Below are positions 54,159 through 61,821 of a stretch of DNA of 64,000 nt, in pieces. Every line of letters begins with the position of its first letter. Position 1 is the stretch's first letter. The DNA is from Neobacillus sp. PS2-9 (GTDB taxonomy: Bacteria; Bacillota; Bacilli; Bacillales; Cytobacillaceae). The stretch lies in NCBI RefSeq assembly GCF_030915525.1, contig NZ_CP133269.1, positions 1,327,001-1,391,000 of the forward strand. The letters are read 5' to 3'. A program made the translations under genes and the position numbers. The notes under the pieces were generated by a model. The model had not been told where the DNA came from, did not search any database, and was given only the letters and a program-made list of their open reading frames with translations.

Positions 54159-55280
54159 ATGCGAATCGGAATACCTAAAGAGATAAAAAATAATGAAAAC
54201 CGTGTAGCAATGACGCCTGCTGGAGTGGTCAACCTTGTGAAATTTGGCCATGAGGTCTTTATTGAGAATGGAGCTGGTTTAGGCTCTGGTTTTTCAGATG
54301 AAGACTATAGAGATGCAGGAGCAAAGTTAGTAGAAACACCAGCCGAAGCATGGTCCATGGAAATGGTCATGAAAGTTAAGGAACCACTTCCAAGCGAATA
54401 TCAATATTTTCGCGAGGGATTAATCTTATTTACATATTTACATTTAGCTCCGGAACCTGAACTGACTAAAGCACTAATTGATAAAAAAGTTATAGGGATT
54501 GCTTATGAGACAGTTCAGCTTCCTAATCGAAGCCTACCATTATTAACGCCAATGAGTGAAGTGGCTGGGAGAATGGCCGCACAAATTGGTGCCCAATTCC
54601 TTGAAAAAGTTCACGGAGGGATGGGAATTTTACTATCCGGTGTTCCCGGTGTACAAAGAGGGACTGTTACGATTATTGGCGGTGGAGTTGCTGGTACCAA
54701 TGCAGCTAAAATGGCGATTGGATTAGGGGCAAAAGTGACCATTATTGATTTAAATCCAGACCGCCTTCGTCAATTGGATGATATTTTCGGATCTGATGTG
54801 ACAACATTAATGTCGAACCCTTATAATATTGCAGAAGCAGTGAAAGAATCTGATCTAGTCATTGGAGCAGTTTTGATTCCAGGTGCAAAGGCACCAAAAC
54901 TTGTTTCTGAAGAAATGATTAAGACCATGAAGTCGGGGAGTGTTGTTGTTGATATCGCCATTGATCAAGGTGGTATTTTTGAAACAACAGATCGTATAAC
55001 TACGCACGATAATCCAACGTATGTAAAGCATGGTGTAGTCCACTATGCAGTGGCCAATATGCCTGGAGCAGTACCGCGAACATCGACTATTGCATTAACA
55101 AATGTAACCGTTCCATATGCGGTTCAAATTGCGAACAAGGGCTATCGTAAGGCATGTTTAGATAATGAGGCCTTGCTAAAAGGAATTAACACATTAAACG
55201 GCTATGTGACTTATGAAGCAGTCGCAGAAGCACACGGCCTTGAATTCTTAGATACAAAAACATTGTTAGAGAAACAATAA
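54159..55280 (+). CDS. ald: Alanine dehydrogenase
   Basis: NAD-dependent oxidative deamination of L-alanine to pyruvate, 373 residues, important for alanine use and for sporulation in B. subtilis. N-terminal [36 protein letters not shown] (catalytic Lys), the Rossmann motif [22 protein letters not shown] (about residue 168), and [14 protein letters not shown]. The start is ATG 54159 with GGAGG seven bases upstream. An in-frame ATG at 54117 would overlap the ribosome site. Confidence 0.97.
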   Translation: MRIGIPKEIKNNENRVAMTPAGVVNLVKFGHEVFIENGAGLGSGFSDEDYRDAGAKLVETPAEAWSMEMVMKVKEPLPSEYQYFREGLILFTYLHLAPEPELTKALIDKKVIGIAYETVQLPNRSLPLLTPMSEVAGRMAAQIGAQFLEKVHGGMGILLSGVPGVQRGTVTIIGGGVAGTNAAKMAIGLGAKVTIIDLNPDRLRQLDDIFGSDVTTLMSNPYNIAEAVKESDLVIGAVLIPGAKAPKLVSEEMIKTMKSGSVVVDIAIDQGGIFETTDRITTHDNPTYVKHGVVHYAVANMPGAVPRTSTIALTNVTVPYAVQIANKGYRKACLDNEALLKGINTLNGYVTYEAVAEAHGLEFLDTKTLLEKQ

Positions 55281-55293
55281 TAAATTATGTTGC

Positions 55294-55328
55294 AGAAGAG
55301 GTGGTCCGGAAGCCCGCCTCTTCTTTTG
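55294..55328 (+). terminator. Terminator after ald
   Basis: Stem AGAAGAGG / CCTCTTCT with a 15-base loop and TTTTG. Confidence 0.75.
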
Positions 55329-55344
55329 TAATAATTGTAGTAAA

Positions 55345-55585
55345 CAAAAAAACCAGCTTCTAGTCAGAAACTGGTTTTGAGTGCTAAGTATGTAGCCGCC
55401 ATTGCCGTAAGAAATATAAGAAAGTTTTAAACCACCACTCCTCAAAGTGGGTGTTTTCAGAAGCTTTTCTGCGTGTCCTCCATGTCTTATAGACAAAGGC
55501 TTGTCATTCCAGCTTCAATGGTTAAACTCCCTATTACAGCTTAAAGGTTAAAACTTTATTATGATTACGTACAACGCAGCTTGTA
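55345..55585 (-). ncRNA. Candidate structured small RNA or IS200/IS605-derived RNA relic
   Basis: Minus-strand unit of about 240 bases with its own promoter (55591-55619) and intrinsic terminator (stem AAACCAG / CTGGTTT, then T7, at 55347-55378), and no credible reading frame. Long-range pairing joins 55546-55562 to 55416-55433 (16 of 18 positions). Inside it are GAAGCT/AGCTTC (55460-55465 with 55511-55516), TGTC/GACA (55483-55486 with 55492-55495) and hairpin CCACT/AGTGG (55435-55450). Weaker outer pairing also brings the ends together. The rod shape suggests a 6S-like RNA. The internal text instead recalls the right end of IS200/IS605 (TnpB/omega-RNA) elements. Neither is proven. Confidence 0.5.
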
Positions 55586-55590
55586 TTAGT

Positions 55591-55619
55591 ATATTACCTC
55601 AATTAAAACAAAAATACAA
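55591..55619 (-). promoter_or_regulatory. Sigma-A promoter of the candidate small RNA
   Basis: On the minus strand: TTGTAT, 17 bases, TAATAT, located 23 bases downstream of the M24 peptidase stop codon. Confidence 0.62.
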
Positions 55620-55641
55620 TGCTAAAATCATCCAAATCTGC

Positions 55642-56739
55642 CTACTTCACAATTTGCAGTTCTTTTGGGAATTTGGTTAAAATCTTTGCCCCATCAGCAG
55701 TAATAAACACATCATCCTCGATACGCACTCCGGCTACATTAGGGACATAGATTCCTGGTTCAATGGTATAAACCATTCCTTCTTCAATAATCAGTTGATT
55801 TGTCTCGGTTAAGGATGGATATTCATGAACACTAATTCCTAGGCCGTGTCCAAGACGGTGTGGAAAATATTCACCGTATCCTGCTTCAGCGATAATACGA
55901 CGAGCAGTAAGGTCAACGTCTGCTGCACTCACACCAGGTTTACTTGCTTCAATCGCTGCCAATTGGGCTTTTAACACTGTATCATATATTTCTTTTTGCT
56001 TGTCGTTAATGTCACCATATGCAACGGTTCTTGTGATATCTGAACAATAGCGATCCACAACTACACCCAAGTCAAATAAAACTAAATCACCTTTTTGAAT
56101 TTTAGTAGTGCCTGGATTACCATGAGGAGAAGCAGCATTCGCACCAGTTAGAACCATTGTTGAAAAAGACATCTCAGTCACGCCTTTTTGCTTTAAGGCA
56201 AACTCTAATGCATTAAGAATTTCTAGCTCTGTTTTCCCTTCCTTGATTTCATTAACCCCGAATTCAACCGCATAATCAGCAAGTGCACAAGCCTCTTCGA
56301 TAATTTTTAATTCGGAAGCATCTTTGACCATTCGAAGGAGTCTTAATTTTTCCTCACCTGAAACAAAAGTGGAATGAGGGAATAATCGTAAGAGCTGTTC
56401 ATACCGCTCTACATTCATATGCTCTTTCTCGATAGCAACCTTTGACACGCGATCCATTCTTTTATTGATAGATTTCAAAATCATTTCCCATGGATTATCA
56501 ATGTCACTATAGCCGATTAATTCATGATCCCATCCAGATCGTTTAGCATCATGTACTTCCATCCCTGGGCAAACTAGGAACGGCTCTTCCTCTTGGAACA
56601 CAGCGAGGGCGAGTAAGCGTTCATGTGGATCGGTATAGTAGCCGCTTAAATAAAATACATTTTCGGAAGAAGTAACAAAACTGACTTCAATGTCATTCTC
56701 CTTCATCCATGCTTGCAGTTTGTTCAATCTTTGATTCAT
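55642..56739 (-). CDS. pepQ: Xaa-Pro peptidase, M24 family
   Basis: Dinuclear-metal peptidase acting on Xaa-Pro bonds, 365 residues. An N-terminal creatinase-like domain (about 1-125) precedes the pita-bread domain. Metal ligands lie in LVLFDLGVVVDRYCSDITRTV (two Asp), HRLGHGLGISVHEYP (His), and the Glu residues of YTIEPGIYVP and GVRIEDDVFIT. Whether it acts on dipeptides or longer peptides is not clear. Adjacent ATGs at 56742 and 56739 follow AGGGGGAG. The second gives better spacing. Confidence 0.9.
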   Translation of the reverse strand: MNQRLNKLQAWMKENDIEVSFVTSSENVFYLSGYYTDPHERLLALAVFQEEEPFLVCPGMEVHDAKRSGWDHELIGYSDIDNPWEMILKSINKRMDRVSKVAIEKEHMNVERYEQLLRLFPHSTFVSGEEKLRLLRMVKDASELKIIEEACALADYAVEFGVNEIKEGKTELEILNALEFALKQKGVTEMSFSTMVLTGANAASPHGNPGTTKIQKGDLVLFDLGVVVDRYCSDITRTVAYGDINDKQKEIYDTVLKAQLAAIEASKPGVSAADVDLTARRIIAEAGYGEYFPHRLGHGLGISVHEYPSLTETNQLIIEEGMVYTIEPGIYVPNVAGVRIEDDVFITADGAKILTKFPKELQIVK

Positions 56740-56911
56740 CATTTCTCCCCCTAATTTCAAATCCAATTTGAGAGTAACAATATAAATTTGAATTGTAAAC
56801 TATCTGAGGTTATCTTGTGCTAAAACGGGTGGTTTATGGGTATAAATGAGGAAGGAATTTCTATATTATTTATGGAAGTACTATTAAAAGAACTTTGGGA
56901 GGGTTACAAAA

Positions 56912-57595
56912 ATGAAAGTATCTTATCATGGTCATTCAGTGGTACAAATTCAAACCAATGGAAAAACAATTATCATTGACCCGTTTATTACTGGAAACAG
57001 TTTAACAGATTTATCAATAGACGAAGTGAAACCGGATGTTATTATCCTCACACATGGTCACGGAGATCACGTAGGTGATACGGTGGAACTAGCAAAAAGA
57101 AACAATGCCCTTGTCATAGCGAATGCTGATCTATGTGCATTTTTAAGCTTTCAAGGGGTAAAGACCCATGCCATGCATATTGGAGGGGCCTATCAATTTG
57201 AATTTGGTAAAGTAAAACTGACACAAGCTTTCCATGGCTCGGGCTATGTCATTGCTGGCAGCCAGGAGATTATTTACTGCGGAATGCCCGCCGGTATTCT
57301 TTTTATGAATGAAGGCAAAACCATATATCATGCAGGTGATACGGGGCTCTTCTCAGATATGAAACTAATAGGTGAACGTCATCCGATTGACTTGGCCTTC
57401 TTGCCAATAGGAGATAATTTTACCATGGGACCGGAAGACGCGGCCTATGCAGCCAAATTATTAGCAGCCAAAACAGTTGTACCGATTCATTACAATACAT
57501 TCCCACCAATTAAGCAGGATCCAAATACGTTTTTAGAAATGCTCGATGATAAAAACGGTAAAATCCTTCAACCTGGAGAATCTATCGAAATTTAA
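56912..57595 (+). CDS. ytkL: UPF0173 metal-dependent hydrolase (YtkL)
   Basis: MBL-fold hydrolase of 227 residues. Metal ligands in [18 protein letters not shown] (about residue 50), later His in AFHGSG, Asp in [12 protein letters not shown] (about 147), and final His in [12 protein letters not shown]. Substrate unknown. ATG start with GGGAGGG seven bases upstream. No terminator is obvious in the 88 bases before the next gene. Confidence 0.92.
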   Translation: MKVSYHGHSVVQIQTNGKTIIIDPFITGNSLTDLSIDEVKPDVIILTHGHGDHVGDTVELAKRNNALVIANADLCAFLSFQGVKTHAMHIGGAYQFEFGKVKLTQAFHGSGYVIAGSQEIIYCGMPAGILFMNEGKTIYHAGDTGLFSDMKLIGERHPIDLAFLPIGDNFTMGPEDAAYAAKLLAAKTVVPIHYNTFPPIKQDPNTFLEMLDDKNGKILQPGESIEI

Positions 57596-57683
57596 TCATC
57601 TTCTTTTGGAATCACCTACTTTTTTTTCCCTCTCTTGCATAAAGATGGAACAAGCAGTCTTTTTTATAGGGAGGAAATGAAAG

Positions 57684-57920
57684 ATGAAAAAGAACCGATA
57701 CTTACTTTGCCTGCTCCTTTGTGGCCTTATGCTTTATTTTGCTGTTCCTAGATTATCAATTCATGCAGATGGTCTTCAAGGAATATTCTCATTAGCTTGG
57801 TTGACCTTTGCATTGATGGTCATTGCGGGGAACTTAACAGGGTTGCTTTATAGTCCAAAAAGGCAAATACAAAAGTCTCAAGCTGGCCGATTAAAGAAAA
57901 AGTCCAGGTCTTTTCACTGA
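57684..57920 (+). CDS. Small two-helix membrane protein
   Basis: A 78-residue protein with two hydrophobic segments (YLLCLLLCGLMLYFAVP and IFSLAWLTFALMVIAGNLTGLLY) and a basic tail (RLKKKSRSFH). Family not recognised. ATG start with GGGAGGAAA six bases upstream supports translation. Confidence 0.7.
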   Translation: MKKNRYLLCLLLCGLMLYFAVPRLSIHADGLQGIFSLAWLTFALMVIAGNLTGLLYSPKRQIQKSQAGRLKKKSRSFH

Positions 57921-58044
57921 GATTTAGACAACAATGTGAGAAACCGCATTGAATCAAGGCTTTTAACACTTTATAATGAAATTTAGACTAATCTGGTCGT
58001 GTTGTCACCAGGTAATGGGAATTCAAATATAAAGGGTGAAGGTC

Positions 58045-59364
58045 TTGGCTACTAAGCACGAACAAATTTTGCAATATATTGATGGACTTCCTGTAGGGGA
58101 AAAAATTTCAGTTCGCCAAATCGCCAAGGCGATGACCGTCAGTGAAGGTACAGCCTACCGAGCGATTAAGGAAGCTGAAAATAAAGGATACGTCAGCACC
58201 ATTGAAAGAGTAGGAACAATTAGAATTGAACGTAAGAAGAAAGAAAATATTGAAAAGCTTACATTTGCGGAAGTAGTAAATATCGTTGATGGGCAGGTCG
58301 TAGGCGGAAGAACGGGCTTGCACAAAACACTAAATAAATTTGTCATTGGTGCCATGAAGCTTGAAGCTATGATGCGGTATACGGAGGCAGGGAACCTGTT
58401 AATTGTCGGTAACCGCACGCAAGCACATGAGCTAGCATTAAAAGCAGGGGCAGCTGTACTGATTACAGGTGGATTTGATTCTGAAGAACACGTGAAAAAG
58501 CTTGCTGATAGTCTTGAACTACCTGTCATTTCAACTAGCTATGACACCTTCACTGTGGCTACAATGATTAATAGAGCAATTTATGACCAATTAATCAAAA
58601 AGGAAATTATTTTAGTCGAAGATATTCTAACCCCTTTATCTGAGACCTATTATTTAAAAACAATAGATAAGGTTTCTAAATGGCATGAGTTTAATCAGGA
58701 AACAAGACACAGTCGCTATCCTGTAGTCGATCAAAATATGAAAATTCAAGGTATGGTAACAAGCAAGGATATTTTAGGACAGGATTTAGACACGTCGATT
58801 GATAAGATTATGACGAAGCAGCCAATGACGGTGAATGGAAAAACGAGTGTCGCTTCGACTGCCCATACGATGGTATGGGAGGGAATAGAAGTACTTCCAG
58901 TTGCGGACGACTCCAATCGATTAGAAGGAATCATAAGCAGACAGGATGTATTAAAGGCATTACAAATGAATCAAAGACAGCCACAAGTCGGTGAAACAAT
59001 CGATGATATTGTCACAAATCAAATGGCCCTCATTCAGGGTAAGGTTAAAGGAGAAGAAGTATATTCCTGTGAAGTAACACCTCAAATGACCAATCATCTA
59101 GGAACCATTTCATATGGTGTATTTACAACCATCGTATCCGAAGCAGCTAACCGGGTCATGAGAAGCTATAAAAAGGGAGATCTTGTAGTTGAGAATATGA
59201 CCATCTATTTTATCAAGCCCGTTCAAATGGAGAGTACCTTAGAGGTATATCCGAGGATTCTTGAAGTCGGACGGAAATTCGGAAAGGTAGATGTTGAGGT
59301 TTTCAACGAAGGAATTTTGGTAGGAAAAGCGATGATGATGTGCCAATTGATTGATAGACAATAA
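58045..59364 (+). CDS. ytoI: DRTGG/CBS/thioesterase multidomain regulator (YtoI)
   Basis: A 439-residue protein, the same length I recall for B. subtilis YtoI. Order: N-terminal winged-helix (VRQIAKAMTVSEGTAYRAIKEAENKGYVS), DRTGG domain (about 70-180), two CBS motifs (about 190-310), then a hot-dog thioesterase-like domain (about 325-435). It looks like a transcription regulator sensing a nucleotide and perhaps an acyl-CoA. Ligand and targets are unknown. Start TTG 58045 gives MATKHEQIL, matching YtoI, rather than the GTG at 58036 that overlaps the AAAGGGTG ribosome site. Confidence 0.9.
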   Translation: MATKHEQILQYIDGLPVGEKISVRQIAKAMTVSEGTAYRAIKEAENKGYVSTIERVGTIRIERKKKENIEKLTFAEVVNIVDGQVVGGRTGLHKTLNKFVIGAMKLEAMMRYTEAGNLLIVGNRTQAHELALKAGAAVLITGGFDSEEHVKKLADSLELPVISTSYDTFTVATMINRAIYDQLIKKEIILVEDILTPLSETYYLKTIDKVSKWHEFNQETRHSRYPVVDQNMKIQGMVTSKDILGQDLDTSIDKIMTKQPMTVNGKTSVASTAHTMVWEGIEVLPVADDSNRLEGIISRQDVLKALQMNQRQPQVGETIDDIVTNQMALIQGKVKGEEVYSCEVTPQMTNHLGTISYGVFTTIVSEAANRVMRSYKKGDLVVENMTIYFIKPVQMESTLEVYPRILEVGRKFGKVDVEVFNEGILVGKAMMMCQLIDRQ

Positions 59365-59366
59365 GA

Positions 59367-59391
59367 AATGCTAGGCGCTGGAGCTGGACAA
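59367..59391 (-). repeat. 24 bp relic of hairpin repeat family B
   Basis: The reverse complement, TTGTCCAGCTCCAGCGCCTA, matches the left edge of copy 1 at 815-834. Only this edge remains, three bases after the ytoI stop codon. Confidence 0.72.
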
Positions 59392-59397
59392 TAATAA

Positions 59398-59430
59398 AAG
59401 AGGTTGACTCCTTTCCGAGTCAACCTCTTA
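59398..59430. terminator. Bidirectional terminator between ytoI and ytpI
   Basis: Perfect 13 bp stem AAGAGGTTGACTC / GAGTCAACCTCTT with a 6-base loop. Confidence 0.85.
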
Positions 59431-59434
59431 ATTA

Positions 59435-59746
59435 TTATTTCTGCGCTTCGTATAGCTTAGCTTCCTCTACTGCGAATGGAAGGTAATGTTTATACTTTTT
59501 AAAACCTATCCAACTGAAAAATGCACCATAAATAATAAAAATAGCGGAAACAATAAGAGTTGAAGTAGATTCAGAAATAAATAGTAAATAATTTAAACCA
59601 AAGAAACAAACAAAAAGACCGAGTGCTATATTTGATTTTGCGGAAAGCCATTTCTTTTCTACTTCACGGTTGCTTCTAAAGTATTTTGTCTTATAAAATA
59701 AATAGAAAGCGAATAATATGAAAACTAATACAGCAAATACAAACAT
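59435..59746 (-). CDS. ytpI: YtpI family membrane protein
   Basis: A 103-residue integral membrane protein with three hydrophobic segments (VFAVLVFILFAFYLFY, IALGLFVCFFGLNYLLFI, LIVSAIFIIYGAFFSWIGF) and a C-terminal Glu/Lys tail. Function unknown. The ATG at 59746 has TTGGAGG eight bases upstream. The earlier in-frame ATG precedes it. Convergent with ytoI. Confidence 0.85.
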   Translation of the reverse strand: MFVFAVLVFILFAFYLFYKTKYFRSNREVEKKWLSAKSNIALGLFVCFFGLNYLLFISESTSTLIVSAIFIIYGAFFSWIGFKKYKHYLPFAVEEAKLYEAQK

Positions 59747-59833
59747 GATTGGATCCTCCAAGTCTTGAAAATCATTATTATTTTACCTTTTTTTTTATAA
59801 AAAAGCCATGATTGGTTCTAAGGAGCAGTGTTT

Positions 59834-60778
59834 ATGATTGAGCAAATTTTAGCAACAATTGAACAATATGAAACCATCATTGTTCATCGACATGTCCGAC
59901 CTGACCCGGATGCCTATGGTTCACAGGGTGGACTGGTAGCCATTTTACAAGAGTCGTATCCGGATAAAAAGATTTACGCAGTCGGCCAAGAGGAACCAAC
60001 TCTTCATTTTATGCGCAGACTGGATGTGATTGAGGATGAGTTGTACAAAGGTGCCTTGGTCATTGTTTGTGATACAGCAAATGCAGCAAGAATTTGTGAT
60101 GACCGATATTCATTAGGTGATAAGCTTATTAAAATTGATCATCATCCAAATGAAGATCCATATGGTGATTTATTATGGGTAGACACCAGTGCCAGTTCGT
60201 GCAGCGAGATGATTTATGAGTTTTATTTAACCGGTAAAGAAAAAGGGTTGAAGATGAATGATGAAGCAGCAAGACTGCTATTCGCTGGTATTGTCGGTGA
60301 TACAGGAAGATTCCTTTTTCCTAGCACTACAGAGAAAACCTTTGCTTACGCAGGTGAACTGATCCATTATCATTTCTCTCGTACAGAAGTATTTGATAAG
60401 ATGTATGAATTGGATGCTCATATCATCAAGTTGAACGGGTATATCCTTCAGAACTTTGAACTTCAGGAAAACGGAGTCGCATCCGTGATGCTTACGAAGG
60501 AATTGTTAAAGGAATATGGAGCAAGACCTGCAGAGGCTTCCTTACTAGTCGGTATTTTAGGGAATGTAAAAGGCATTAAAGCATGGGTCTTTTTCATTGA
60601 GGAAGAGGATCAAATTCGGGTTCGTCTTCGTTCAAAGGGGCCGGTCATAAATGGTGTTGCTAGAAAGTTTAAAGGTGGAGGCCATCCACTTGCATCAGGC
60701 GCTTCCATATATTCTTGGGATGAAGTAGATCAAGTCTTAAAAGAACTAGATGAGGTATGCCGGAATTATACAAAATAG
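59834..60778 (+). CDS. nrnA: Oligoribonuclease NrnA / pAp phosphatase
   Basis: DHH/DHHA1 phosphoesterase of 314 residues that degrades nanoRNAs and dephosphorylates 3'-phosphoadenosine 5'-phosphate from sulfate assimilation. Motifs HRHVRPDPDAYGSQGG, VIVCDTANAAR, the DHH box KIDHHPNEDPYGD (about residue 105), GIVGDTGRF, and the C-terminal GGGHPLASGAS. The start is ATG 59834 with AAGGAG eight bases upstream. Corresponds to ytqI. Confidence 0.95.
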   Translation: MIEQILATIEQYETIIVHRHVRPDPDAYGSQGGLVAILQESYPDKKIYAVGQEEPTLHFMRRLDVIEDELYKGALVIVCDTANAARICDDRYSLGDKLIKIDHHPNEDPYGDLLWVDTSASSCSEMIYEFYLTGKEKGLKMNDEAARLLFAGIVGDTGRFLFPSTTEKTFAYAGELIHYHFSRTEVFDKMYELDAHIIKLNGYILQNFELQENGVASVMLTKELLKEYGARPAEASLLVGILGNVKGIKAWVFFIEEEDQIRVRLRSKGPVINGVARKFKGGGHPLASGASIYSWDEVDQVLKELDEVCRNYTK

Positions 60779-60780
60779 AA

Positions 60781-60815
60781 AAAAAACGGCCCCAATGTGT
60801 GCGGGGCCGCTTTTC
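60781..60815 (+). terminator. Terminator after nrnA
   Basis: GC-rich stem ACGGCCCC / GGGGCCGC with an 11-base loop, A6 before and TTTTC after. It also faces the ytrI stop. Confidence 0.85.
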
Positions 60816-61316
60816 TTACTCAAATTGTATCTCAAGTTGTATGGATAGGTTAGTGTAGACTACCATTTCTTTTACTTTAAGTTTGTATCGTTTATCATTT
60901 ATTTTAATCAGTTTATTTTCAATTATTTTTTTCAGGAGATCCTTACTTTTATAGACGGTATCTAAATCCTTTGCGAGCATCATACTGATATCATCTTTGA
61001 CGGAGTCTTCTGTCTCGGAAACACTGAGTAAATCTAGCTTATATTTTTCCCAGTTTGTAATCTTTATATTTATTTTTTGGACAGTTAGCTGTTCGATATT
61101 CCGCTTATTCATTTCCTTATATTCTTCCTGCCAAATTTTTTTTTCTTCGTTTAGGTCTATAATCTTTTGTTGTTGTATCCTTAATAATTCTGTGTTTTCT
61201 TCCTGCCATACCCCGTAAATATATAAAAAGATACACCAGCTTATTGCACCGCCTACTGCGGCACCTGCAAAAAAACGCTGCCAGGAGGGTCTTCGATAAT
61301 AGGGTGGAATCCTCAT
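60816..61316 (-). CDS. ytrI: Sporulation membrane protein YtrI
   Basis: A 166-residue protein, one N-terminal membrane segment (FFAGAAVGGAISWCIFLYIYG) then a coiled coil (LRIQQQKIIDLNEEKKIWQEE) and a C-terminal beta-rich extracytoplasmic part. Start MRIPPYYRRPSWQRF is as in YtrI. B. subtilis YtrI is a mother-cell protein needed for efficient sporulation. Its ATG overlaps the ytrH stop by four bases, so the two are translated as a pair. Confidence 0.9.
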   Translation of the reverse strand: MRIPPYYRRPSWQRFFAGAAVGGAISWCIFLYIYGVWQEENTELLRIQQQKIIDLNEEKKIWQEEYKEMNKRNIEQLTVQKINIKITNWEKYKLDLLSVSETEDSVKDDISMMLAKDLDTVYKSKDLLKKIIENKLIKINDKRYKLKVKEMVVYTNLSIQLEIQFE

Positions 61317-61651
61317 GATGAAATATGCTCCTGTGTTAACCAATTGATAATTAGGGCACCTGTTTGCGCGCCGCCTAATGCGGAGAGAATTAATAAAAAT
61401 TGTTTAAAAATATCTTTAGTATCTGCATTAAACAAACCTCTTTCGAAGGTATATACCGTATCGAATGTACCTCCTATTGCTGCTACGATTGCCCAAATTC
61501 TGAGTGCTGCAGATAAGCGATAGACGGTTGTTAGTGGAGGTTGGCCCGTTAAAAAAGAAGCAATACCGCCAATGAGCGACCCCCCAAGTACAACTCCTAA
61601 AGCAATAAAGTAGCTTTCAATAAATGTAGGAAAAAATCCAATTTCTTTCAT
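61313..61651 (-). CDS. ytrH: Sporulation membrane protein YtrH
   Basis: A 112-residue membrane protein with about three hydrophobic segments (IALGVVLGGSLIGGIASFL, IWAIVAAIGGTFDTVY, FLLILSALGGAQTGALII). B. subtilis YtrH is sigma-E-dependent and localises to the outer forespore membrane. ATG at 61651 chosen to match the family's start. GAGG lies about 11 bases upstream. Divergent from dnaE across about 170 bases. Confidence 0.9.
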   Translation of the reverse strand: MKEIGFFPTFIESYFIALGVVLGGSLIGGIASFLTGQPPLTTVYRLSAALRIWAIVAAIGGTFDTVYTFERGLFNADTKDIFKQFLLILSALGGAQTGALIINWLTQEHISS

Positions 61652-61821
61652 CCCTTCAACCGCCTCTTTACATAATAAAGACCTATATATCATTTATATG
61701 GACAAGTATGTGCATTTATGTTTTTTGATTACCTTAAGGATAACAATGAGAACATATTTTCTTTTTTTGAGATTAAGTTTTATAATAATTAATAGATTAA
61801 GTTAAGGAACGGTGTAGTATT

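Noticed and set aside
55266..55496. 76-codon minus-strand frame over the candidate RNA
   Set aside because: It continues through the RNA terminator and the ald terminator and has no ribosome site. The base pairing explains the region better.
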